64,000 nucleotides of DNA from assembly GCA_023079485.1 (NCBI GenBank), contig CM041104.1, positions 125,676 through 189,675 on the forward strand, given 5' to 3'. The notes under the pieces were generated by a model that ran no database searches, had not been told where the DNA came from, and was given only the letters and a program-made list of their open reading frames with translations. Numbering within the stretch: the stretch's first letter is position 1; every line of letters begins with the position of its first letter. The position numbers and the translations under genes were made by a program. This document shows, piece after piece, positions 35,101 to 47,100 of this stretch. The stretch comes from Archilochus colubris (Eukaryota; Chordata; Aves; Apodiformes; Trochilidae).

Positions 35101-38100
35101 GGGATGCTCAGGTAGAATGCCAAGGGGGGCAGGGGCTGTCTCCCCAAGGAGGCTTGTTAGCCCCTCTTGCTGCTGTGTTTGAAGCATTTCTGGCTTCTCT
35201 GAGGTTCTTAGCAGCTTTCTGCCAGCCCAGGCCATGCCATTGCAGGGTGCTGCTGGGACAGCAGAGCCCACACCAGCATCATCCGCTGAAGGGTTTGCTC
35301 ATGGTGTCTCATGATCCCCCTCCTGGTTCATGTGGGCTCTGAAGGGCAGCAGAAAACATGCAGTTTTGATCCCAAAGGCTTCATGATTATGATGTCCTTG
35401 GGAGTTCCCCCATGGTGGGCTGGAGAGCAGGAGGGTGTTGAGGTGACAGCACTTAGCTACTTGGAATCAGGGGTTAAAAATGCACCAGGACTTGAAATGG
35501 GCCTTGTTGGATGTGATGCTTTTCTCAGAGGAAACCCCCTAAATGATGACTTGGGAATAGGGTGTGAGCAAAGAGGGAACCCATTGGTGGGAAGCCTTGA
35601 GGCAAAGGGGCTCACTGCCCTGACCAGAAACAGCATCTCTCTCAGTGCCTTCCACAGAACTGGCTGGAAAACTGCCTCCTCTTCTTCAACTTTATTTTTC
35701 CTGCGGAAACTGAGAGCTGGGATATAAACCACCAGACAGTGAGACCATCACTACTTTAAATTTTTCCCAGCTTCCAGGAACAAGCCAGACTCACAGTGTG
35801 ATAGCTGCAGGACCCTGCAAAAATCCACTGCCAAGGGGTTTGGGTTGGAAACTTGGGAAGCCACGGGAATGCCAGACCCACAGCACTCACCTGGGCTCTT
35901 AGCAGTGGCCACTGCAGTGCTGGGGCTGTGGCCTCACTGGGCATGTGGCTCTTGGGCACAGCCCATTGAGCAGGAAAGTGTTCCAGAATCTCAGCATCGC
36001 TGCTGCAGCTGCTGCTGGAATGATTTCTTTGCAGGTTCCCTTTTTCTGAACAGTTTGGTTACAGAATAGAGCGGGGCAGCTGAGGAGGTGTGGGGTCCCA
36101 GACTTGCAAATGGAGTTCATTGAGCAGATGAACTTGTGGCTTAAATTCCTTCTGTCCAGGTCTTGCTGATGCTCCATCAGCAAGGTTGAGCTGAGGCCGG
36201 GCCTGCTTGGACACATCTAATTGCAGCATCCATACTCTTGTGCAGGCGGTGCTGCAGGGAAGCTGCACAGCAGCCAAACCCTCTGGGAATGCTTTGCCTG
36301 GGTGAGACAACCCTACAGCCTTCCTGAGGCTTCTCCAAACCCCTGCAACCAGAGTGGGCTGCAGTGGTGGTGGCGGCTCCATGGAGTGCTTTGTGGTGGC
36401 CAGGGTTCCCCCAGGTGCAGCAGGGTCATTCCTAGGAGGCACCTCCAGCATCTCTGCTGCTCTGCAGCCTGTTTAAATCAGTGGATGCATTTCTTTTGAC
36501 CGTTGTGAGCTGTGGAGAACCCTTCAGAGCTAACAAGTTATAAGGGGATGCCGATTAAACCTTGCTCCCTGGGATCTGCCACCATTTCTCTCATGCTGCT
36601 GGGATGGAGAGGAAGGTAACAAAATGGAGCTTGGTGCAGACATGTTTCATCTGGAGAGCAGAAAGGTGGAACTGCTTGTTAAACGGCCATCATCCAAGTT
36701 TTAAAAGGACTTATGAGTGCTAGATAAAATCACATCCTAAAGGCTGCCTCAAAGCCTCTGTTAAGGTAGAAAACACTTTCAAAAGTTAGAGCTTGTTTTG
36801 CTATGGTTCCTCCTTCTTGGATCACCCAGAATTTTACAGGTACAAGAATTGCAGCTTTATTTATTTACTAGGTGGTGTTTAGCCTAAGGAAGAGGAAGAA
36901 AAAAATTTTCCTCTCCTAAAATTAAACAGTGTGCGGTTGTGCTTCTGTCTAACTCGTGGGCTTTTTGGTGATGATATTTCCTTTATACCTCAGCAGAGTT
37001 CAGCACAACTTGGGTTTAAAAGCAGTCTTTGCAAAAAGCATACATTTTTAAAGGCAGTTGCATCAGTTCTGAGGCTTTTTCTTTTCAGCACTTGAGTCCT
37101 GTTTCAGCATCAGCTGCATTTAATGTTGCTGTTACCCTGTGCAACAGGCTGGTCCTCTTCCAGGGAAGGCTTATGCCAGATAAAGCTGGTGGATATGGAA
37201 TAGACATCCAGAACTGGGCTGTTAATTAGAGATAAGAGTTTATGACTTGCTGTAATGGGTACAGCTGCAATCACAAAGTGCTGCTGAGGAACTGTCCTGG
37301 TCTGAGCCAGGACAGAACGGATTTTCTATTTAGTATTTTACCTTTCAGTTAAGTCTCTGCTAAGTCACTGATTTTTTGGGGGCTGTGGAGGAAAGTTGCA
37401 GTGTGCCCATGCTGGGCATGGAGCAGTGGCAGAGCTGGTGGCTTTGGCACTGAGGTGCAGAGGAGAGCTGGCACATCTGGCACACCTTGCATGCAGAGCT
37501 GGCTTGCTGTGCTGCTGAGCCATGGCAGAAAGCAGCAGTGCTGTCTGACACTTGGGTTTGGGCAGCATCACACATGGGTGAGTGGCTGGTGAGGACAGAA
37601 CACCTGCCTGCCCTCCTCACCCTGCACTGCAGCAGAGGTTGAAGAATACCAATGATAGGAGTTGACTTCTGGTGCTATTGCTGGGCTAGTGTGTCCTTCA
37701 GCTCTGAGTTTTCCACATGCTGAGCCACTTCTTCCTCTCAGGAGTAGACTTGGTGCTTGTTCTGTGGACTCCAGAGGAGCAGATCACCCCATGCATGGCC
37801 TTTATGCTCTGGGCAGAGAGCGATCGTAGACCTTTTTGGGGGGTAAGCCTTTAAAACCAACCTTTAAAATTCCTTTTCGTATCTACAAAGTAGGTGAGAT
37901 GCTGAAAGTGCTGTATATCCTTCATCTAAGCATGGTTAACATAATTCTTTCTTTTGCTATACATAGCATTCACTCTAAGTGAAACTGAGGCTTTTTTTTT
38001 TTTCCTGACATGACATTTCTCTGTAGGTAGAAGCCCTACAAAATAACCATATGAAAAGAAAAACAAAGCTGTGATACCAAGCTGTTGCTCCTAGTCTCTC

Positions 38101-41100
38101 TGTACATGATATGTCTCTTGTATGTGTTGTGTCCAGGCTGTACTGGACTCGGGAGCTATTAATCTTGCCCGTGGCAAATGAGAGACAGATATTCCCATCT
38201 GGAAAATTTGCTCTCACCACCTTCATTTCACTTGGAGTCAGAGGATTTGGAGAGCAGTGCAGTGGGCTGAGACTTTTAAGAACTCATTTTTCCATGATTG
38301 TGGTAATTGCCTGGTTGATAACTGCTTTCATTTTTCATTCAGAGTGCTTTAGCTTACTAAGTAAATAGTGTGGAGGAGTAAATATTTCTTAATATTGTAG
38401 TACAAGGGGGTGATTTAAAATAATTATTAATATTTTTAAAAAAGTCTTGATTCTTTAACTTTAAATGGAACTAATGAAAAACTACCAAAATACTTCAGCA
38501 GTAGCTAATGCAATGGATCAGGGAGCATCTCTGGCTTCGCTAGAACGCAGCTGCACTGCCAGGGTTCCAGGTTATAAAGCCAAAGAGGTCTGAGCAAATA
38601 GAGGGGTGGCTATGGGGGGAGGAGCACTCCCCCCGATCTCCAGAGCATTTCTCATCCTAAAAATGAGATGCTGGGGAGGGTGCCCATGGCAGGCTCTGCA
38701 TGGGTGCTCACTGCACCCCAAGGAGGGAGCCAAGGAGAAAAAGCATTTGGCAGGGATGTCAGGAGAGGAACTTGGGTCCCTGAAACTTACCTGCATGGGC
38801 AGTAGCAGTGTGGGAAGGGAATTGCTATGCAGTGTTGGTAAAAACAGCAGCAGCTCTCAGGTGGCTGCTGCATGTGTGTAAATGTTTTTTAGGGCAGCCT
38901 TTGCAGTCTGAGTAGCTATTGCCTCACTCCTTCATGGGAAAGAGAACAGGAGGGTGGAGGGTACCACAAAGTGCTTTGTGGCCTTGTAGGAGCAACTGGA
39001 GTTTGAGGGCCCTGTTGAATAACCCCTCCTGGGGCTGCTGGATGCGAGCTTTTGTAGGATGGGTCCTGCAGCCATGGGTTTGCACTGCTGGCTCTAGGAT
39101 GAGTTTGTGGACCAAGAGGGAACCAGAGTTAAGGAGGTGGGGGTGCTATGCAGGATGGGTCTGATGCAGCTGAGGCAAGAGAAGAGCTGGTGTTGGGTGG
39201 GAGCACAGCAGAGATGAATTGCTGTAAAGTCCAGCCATGCTGCCAATGAGTCAGGCACATTAATAGGGTTCTATAAAATCACTGAAGGGCAGGACAGATA
39301 AAGATCTGCAGTCTGCCTTCAGGAATAAATTATTAATCTTATTTCCCTTATTAACTGCTTTCTGGACTGGTTGCAAGTGATAACATACTTTGCTCTTTCA
39401 AGTTCTTCTATCTGAGTTTCACATTGAATTGAGATTTAAAGTGAAACAGCTGTGTGTGGGAGAGGAATAGATGGCAATGGAGATACATGCATTTATTTTT
39501 GATTTATAAAATGCCTGTCCCAGGCTCAGCAGCTCCCTCCTGTGTGATATGAGGCTCTCCTGCGAGGTGCTGAGTCCACTCCCACAGCATCTTCAGCTCA
39601 GGAGCCTTGAGGTGCTATAAAACTGAGCTAAATGGGATAAAAATAGGCTGATCACATTTAGTGCAGGAAGTATCTGTACAGGGACACCAGTTACCCATTG
39701 CAGCAGATGCTGTAGTATCATATTAGCCAATTCTGTGCGTGGCTGTGGAGCAAAGCTGAAGGAGGACCTCACCATTTGCTGCTGTCCTGTTTGTGACATG
39801 CTTGTGTCTCCCCATTATGGTTGTAAATTATCGTTTATTGACTCAAACTGAGGGAGAGCTCTGGAAACCACCCTAAGTGCAAATAAATGTCAATATTTGT
39901 ATAGAAATTTAATCTTAACTGCAAACATCTCCCTCTACACCAAACTGGACTCGGTCGTTCTTTTTCCCCTGATGCTGCTGTGTTGGCTGCCTTGTTTCTG
40001 ATGCTTATCTGCTCACTTCATTGCTTTTTGATGCAGTGATGCTGGAAGAGGATAATATATTGTCTCTTTCCTTGGTGATGTGATTTCAGTTTGGACTTGG
40101 GGGAAGCTGGAAGCAGGTGATGGAGGGATTGCAGTGGAGGAGCAGTAAACAGCATCTTCTGGAAGTCTGAGTTACTCTTGCTTTGCATGTTGATAAGCTC
40201 TCATCTGCATGCCTTGGAGAACAGCAAAGGTGCTCTACAGATGGCTCAGAGCCATCAAGGGGAGGGAGAGGCAACCTTAGAGTGGAGGAAAGATGTTAAT
40301 AAAATTTAAATGTAATTCTTCCAATTTCTCAGTTCCTAAATGTGAAAAATATTAGCTTGGTGGAGACTGAAAACAGATGGTGAGCAGTTGGAGCAGATAA
40401 GCATGTTATTCAAAATAAACATTCTCCAAAGCTGGGGAGGTGGCAAACCATATTTCATTTCACCCTATTTACATTATCAGGTCAGGTTACACTGATGCTG
40501 CCTCTCGTTTGCATTCAGACTGTCACCAGGGAACCCTGCAACGTCAGCCAACTGCAGAGGGGCCTTTTCATCACAGATTCATTTGGGCTGGAATGGATGG
40601 GTTTGGGCTCCTTCCCTGGCTTTTTCTTGAGTTATCTTAAAGCTGCTCTCCTGGGCAGGAGGCAGGCGGGGACCCAGCAGCCACTGTTGAGGGCACTGAC
40701 ATGTGCCTCTCTGCTTTCCTCTTTCAGATGCTCTCTATGTGTTCAGAAAAGCTTTGCATTGCTTTATTTTAAAGCAGAGGCTCTGACCCATGTAAATGGA
40801 GGGGAAACAAACCCTGGGTACAAAGGCTGTTTCTAGGAAGTGTTCATCTTGCTGACTTGTAATTGATTTCTCTAGATGGAGTGGTCACCTGAGGTGGTAG
40901 GGCCAGTGGAAAGAGAGGTGCATCTGGAGTGTGGCTTATCTCCCTTGTTCTGATGAGTGTTTGGGGATGGGATGCATCACCTTTGGAGGTGTCCATCTGT
41001 CCAACTGGCTTCAGAATGAGCCTGCCCAAGGAGCTTGGACCTGGCATCTGGATGACCAAAGGATTTCTCCTGCCAGATTTAACCTCTGATCCTCTTAGTG

Positions 41101-44100
41101 GGATGGTTCTCCAGTCCCTTGCCCTCAAGGGGCAGTTTGAAGTTTTGGCTCTGAACTTCTTGAGGTGAGGACAGCTCTTTAGATTATGAGCATATTCTGC
41201 CTATTCTAGATGAAAGCCAAGAACATCTGCTCTAATTCTACCCCTTCTTTCTGTCTGAAACCACTATGTGCTTCCACAAGGGCAAGCCCTTGTGCACTGT
41301 CTTTTGTCCAAAAGGTATCAACTAAATCCGAAATTTGTTAATTCATAGACTTGGCTTCTAACCACCTACAGGGCAAAGCCTTGTTAACAAGGTCTGATTT
41401 TTGAGCCTGCTTTCTTCATCCTACAAACTGCACATGGGAGAAGCAAACCCTTAGCTGTGTGTCCTGCAGGGGGTTTAATGTGTCCTGTCTCAGGTTTAAT
41501 GTGTTTTTCTCTTATTTCTTCCAACAAGTTTTGTGTTTTGGCTCAAATTGAAACACAATCTGTATTCTGGCAAACAGATTGTTGAGAAGCAGTTCAGACT
41601 CAGTGTATCTTATTTATAAATGAGTGAACCTAGGAGAATCCTATACCTGCATCAAAAATGGTACCAATGTTCATGGTGTGTGTGCCTCCTGAATATCCAG
41701 CCACTGAATGAAATCCATTTCTCATCAGGAAAGAGGAGGAAAGACTTTTCTGTCTTGAGCTGACAGCAGAGTTCAGAAGCCTGCACATACTTCATGTGCT
41801 CACTCATAGGGTTTGCTGGATGGTGTTAAGTTGTGCCCCTGCAGATGCTGGGGTGTAAATTCATATAAAGCATCCACATTTCCTGCACCATAGCAGTTGC
41901 TCCTTCTCTCTTCTCTTGCCCTCACAAAGCTCACAGCTCTGCTGCCACAGGTAGGTCAAGGCTCTCTCTTTAGCATTATTCTGCAGAGCACCTCCAGCCT
42001 CAGGTACTTCATAGCTCCCATTACCTTTTTGAAAAGCTACCGTGTGTATAGGAAACATGGTCTGGGAGTCGTGACCCCAGCAAGGATGTGAGACAGGTTC
42101 ACAATCTGCTTTTTGTTAGCAAATCTAAATCTCCCATCCTGCTATCATTCTGCTATCTGTTGGAACTATATTTTGAACTTTGAGAAGAGGATGTGGAGGT
42201 GGCTGCTTGTGTCCGGATACCCCCCACGGTTATTCAGGGCTTTCTTCTCCTGTTCCTTATCTTGCTTTTCAGGGAAGGTAACATTCCATTTTCCTCCTGC
42301 AGTGTTTTTATTTCTTTTTCATCACTTAGTTTATTCTCTAATTGCCAGGGGCATTTAAGGATTAATTGAATTTCAAGTGGACTTGTCACTATTTTTTTTC
42401 TTCTGCCTTTTCTCAGACCCACAGGCGTGAAGAGATTAATAAAGTGGCTCCTTCATACAGTATACAATGTGAGTAAATGCTAGTCATTCTTCAGAGGTTA
42501 CCAGTCACAGCAACACTCTCTTTGTACTAAACACTTCTTTAAAGAAAATTAAAAAGATGCCTCAAGTGGGTGTTGAAAATGCCCCCTCTGACACGTACTG
42601 CTATGTTGGAGAGCTGGAACCAAAGTCTGCCAGGACCTCAGGAGCTGGACTTCTTCACGGATCAGTGGAGACTCCAGGTTTTCTCCTAGCATGCTGGCCT
42701 CTTGTCTCATTTAGCTCTTCCTCTTCTCCAGAAAGGAAAATCATCAGCTGCACTTCATCTTGACATATGCTCCTTTTTAGATTTGTTACGCTAGGATGAG
42801 AGCTGGAGCAGCCAAGGAAGCAGGGTGCAGGCCAAGGGCATCAGATGGAACTGGGGCCTTTGCTGGAGGGCACAAGGATGAAGAGCTTCAGGTGTATTCA
42901 AAGCTCTCGGGCTTTCTAGTCTCTTGCACACCTGGGCTCCTTAAATGGGACATGTGAATCTAGGGCAGGCAACACAAACCGCTCTGTGCCTACAACTGTC
43001 CAGAGCCAGGCAGCAGCTCTGCAGCATCTGAGATCTGTAACTCCAGTTGCTGTGCAATCTGGTCTCTGGGTTCCATCAGCTTTTGGAGAACAGTAAATTC
43101 TTTCATCAAGCCAAGACCAAAAAGGCATCTCCATGACTGGGTTTCATTTTCTCTGAGTGATTCGTCTTTCCACGTGAAACTCTGGCATTTTTGAGGCTGG
43201 GAAGGCAGCTCTCCCACCCAGCTACTTCTTTCCCTGGTAAACCTTTGCAGGTTGAGCATGTCTTTGCAAAGTTTTGACATTTGGCAGCTTGATAGCAAAA
43301 GTTGAATGTGCGTCCTGCAGGCACCACCTGAAAAAAACAATGCAGTATTTGGAAATGTTTCTGAGTCCATGTTGGGTTTGGAAGGAGGAGTTTTTGAAGG
43401 AAAGCAACCCAGTGTTTTCCTGTTGGGGCAGGTGTCCTGCTCTGACACTTGGAACACTCCATCATTTACAAGAATTATGCTTCCTAGAGCATAAAATATA
43501 TCTATGTCATTTGACTCCTTAGCATGATTTCAGATGACTGACGTGGTGGAGTCACTTGCAGGTATTTTGAAGAGCATCTCAGCATCATCTCTGTGCATCT
43601 GGAGGGAGCATCACAACGTTGTTGGTGGTGAGCCAGTAGATATTTCTGAGCAGTAAAATGTGGAAGAAAGAGGGGGGAAGGCTGTGTTTCTCTGGGGACC
43701 ATCTCACAGGCTCAATTTAAAATCCAGATCAACTTGAGGCCGACTCAAGTCCTTGTTGGCAGTCTGGTTTGCTCACATGATTCTCATTAAATGGATGTGT
43801 TCAGACTAAAAATGAGGAGTATTGGAAAGATGTTTTTGATCTGTTTTTATGGATGCCCCAGGTCATTAACAGGAAGCTTTTAAATTTAACAATCCTGTTT
43901 GCTTCTTGTCTGTAGGAGTGAGCTTGATAAAGAAGGTGTTGGCTGCTTGTGGGCTTTGATTTTGGTGTTTTCTACAGTAGCTAGTTTTATTTTGGGGTTA
44001 TAAATTCCAAATAATTTTCCAAATTAATCCCAAATAATTTTTTTAAATTGCCCCCGTGTTAAATTAGCCAAATAAATTCTACTTTCTTAATATGCCCTAG

Positions 44101-47100
44101 GAGTGCTTCAGGAGGAAAGAGGAGAAACCTTAAGAATTGGTTGCGTGCTTTGTTTCTCTCCAGAGCATGGCAACTCTCAGGCTGTCCATACACTCCTGGG
44201 GAAGAGGGTTTCATAGGAAGGGGGTGAGGAAGATCAAATGAGGCTGAGGGGTGGGAACATGTTGGTATTTGCAGCGTGTGGTAGGAAGGGGCTGGCTGCA
44301 GGCAGGGACAATTCAGTAGTTTCCTGTGCATGCTCTGCAGCTGGGCAGATGTAGGAAGGGAGCAGAGAGCTTTCAGAGAAGCACATGGACCACATCTTAT
44401 GTTCCGCTCCCTGGACTATGTGCAGACAAGTCGTGGTGGTTGTGTAGGAGCTCAGGGTTTTGTGGTGATTCCTGTATGCTGAGCAAAGAGGCTCCCATCC
44501 CCTGATGGTCATCAGGCAGCTGGTACCCAGTGGTGAGCAGGCAGAATTAGTGCTGTTTTCATTGAAAAAATCTGGGTCAGCATTTTACTTCCTGAGTGTG
44601 TGAACTCAGACTTTTTGTGTAGAAATCCCTCTAACTTAATGCACAAAACGTGCTCTCTCACTTTTCTACTGCATTTATTTTGAGTGGCATGGAAAGCAGG
44701 AGTTCATTTCCTCCTGCTCTTGTCAATAGACTCACCTGCTGAAATAGGGACCTATGTTGGGAATCATGTTTCTACATCAGTACATTGTTATTAATTTGAA
44801 AGTCTTATTCATGCATAGATGTGGCAGGGGGGAGTCTGCACATCAGTGTTCAGTTGTGTGACAGTTGGACCAAATATAAGTGAATAGTACTTTTCCAATT
44901 TTTTATTAATAATTATTAGATGTTAAAATTAATAGCAGTTTTCCCACAGCTTTGGTGTCTCCCCACCTTGTTGATGAAATCAAAGCCTAGAATTTCTTTT
45001 TTTTTCTTAAATGAAAAAAGACATAAGCTCCCTGCTATGGTAGTATTGTAGACACAAGTTTTATAGCCATTCCAGCCCTGGTTATTCCAGCTGCATTGAA
45101 AGGACAGGAAAACATGGGTTTTCTCTGCTCCCCCTTCCACAAATCATCCTGCAAACAGAAAAAACCAAAACAAACCAAAACACAACACCAAAAAACACAA
45201 CAAGCAAACAAACAAGCTTGTTTGGAATAACAAAATTGATTCGTTACCTTTCTGTCATCAGTGATGACTTATCCTAAAGAAAATAACTGAGCCAGTTTAT
45301 GCCAGTGTCTGGTGGCAGAGCAGGGACCAGTGGCTCACAGGGCAGATTCCAGAAGCTTTGTGGCTCAGGTGCCAGTTTTCATCTTCTCTGCTCTGCAAAG
45401 CAGAATTTTTGTTTTCAGGAGTTGGAAAGTGGCAGGTTTTGTCATATTTCAGTGCAAAACTTTGCCATCCATCCAGCGCTCTTCTGCTTTATGGGAATAC
45501 GGTGTTTTGATTGCTTTGTCAGAACCTGAAAGCTGAATATCTTACAGCTGACAGATCCTTGTAAAAACTGGGAATGACAAACCAGATTGTGCTCTTATTT
45601 AATGAGATTAGAACAAGCGATTTAATACTGTTCTGCAGGGGCTTGAAGAGGCATTGGGACTCATCCTGGGTGACACCGGGTCCCTGTGCATGGTTTGGTT
45701 TTGGCTGTGCCCACTTGCAGGGCTGCACTGAGAGCCCCAGTCACAACTCATTAGTGAGCTAATGGAAGGAGATGAGCAGGGAGCACCCTCTGAGGGTGTC
45801 CAGAGACATGATCTCCAGAGCCACGTGCAGTGTGACGTGGAGAACCCCTGGGGTGGTGCTGGCTCCCATGGGAGATGCACTTAAAGGTGCTCAGGCTTTG
45901 TCTGCTGAGCTATCTGGATTTAAGAAACAAAAAAGAACCCCCCAAAACAACTCCCTGAAAAATATTCCAAAAGAACCCCAAGGCTGGTGCAAACACAAAG
46001 TTCCTCCTTTCTTTTCATTTGTCCCCCCCACCCCCCAGGGATGCTTTTTGAGGCTGATTTTATCCACTGGAGCCAAGAGAATGGCCATACCGTTTAGCTG
46101 AGCTGGGACATCCCACCAGAGCCTGTGTCCACAGGAGGGACCCTCAGAGGCTAAAAAAGAAGCTGTGGTGTGAGCTGGCACTGTGTCAGACACCGGAGAC
46201 TGTCAGCAGGAGATAGGATGTGAAGAGCTGATGTTGGCTCATCCTTACATCCCTGTGACTGCACAGCTGCACCAAAGCTGCACCCTGCACACCAGGTGGG
46301 CATCCACCCAAAACCTGTGTGGGCTGTTGCATGGTTGCAGTTCCTCTGGAGTGGCTATCTCAGGTGCAGGCAGGGCTGCCTGTGTGCTGACAGGGGGAGG
46401 GGGCACTGAGCAGCTGGGACGAGCCCAGCCTGGGGTACAGGGGGTGCAGGGTGCTTTCATTATGAGGTTTCTACTAAAAAAGGAAACATGAAAAACTGGC
46501 CAGAGAGCTGCTTGTCAAAGTGGCTGCTTCAGAGTGTGCTTGTGCAGGGTGGGGAGCAAGACTGGAGGTGAAACCTCAGCCTCCCACCATACTGGTGAGG
46601 TGTTTGTGGACACATCTGGGCAATGTCAAGGGGATCTTCAGTTGGGGAAAAACAAAGCAGAGAGGCAGAAATACTTTTGAGGAAGCGTTGAAGAGACTGG
46701 AATGGTGAACACAGGCATCCTGAGCCTGCCTGGAGCCTCTGGGGACACCTGCTCAAGGCCATACTCTGGACCATGCAGAGCAGAGTGGGAGCCTTGCATG
46801 ACCCCCTCCCTGCCCCTCATCTTCATCCTTGCAGCTGTGCTTGGTGTGCTGGGTGGGGAAATGCTTTGCTGTGACTGTGACTAAGCGTTACCTCCTTCTC
46901 TTTGTGCAGTTGCTGGTGAGAAGAGGGTGCCAGTGATGCCCGGATCGCCTGTGGAAGTGAAGATACAGTCCAGGTCCTCTCCTTCCAACATGCCACCACT
47001 GCCTCCCGTCAACCCCGGTGGCCCCCGGCCAGTGTCCTTCACCCCAACTGCACGTAAGACCCCGTTAATGCTGCTTTTCCCAGGGACCAGCCCTAGCTGG

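Larger units (their letters stand above)
2187..46909 (+). other. CBFA2T2: intron 1 (44.7 kb), no gene recognised
   Basis: Donor GTAAGA, acceptor TTTGTGCAG. No open reading frame in this intron looks like a conserved protein; the ones present are short and of ordinary noncoding composition on both strands. Contents I can name: end of the CpG island, a TGAG array (3294-3338), a solo LTR fragment (13300-13565), T-rich/T+G tracts (17951-18013, 18340-18440, 25310-25450, 31133-31150), A-rich tracts (18101-18174), a 28-bp-period repeat (21006-21075), GC-enriched patches at about 17.64-17.90, 24.0-25.0 and 28.54-28.78 kb, and a possible LTR scrap at 37293. A long first intron is typical of this family and usually carries enhancers; none is proven here. 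Confidence 0.9.

Noticed and set aside
46369..46425. CTCF-like GACAGGGGGAGGGGGCACTG
   Set aside because: The match to the CTCF core is partial and G-rich words are frequent here; not supportable without a matrix score.
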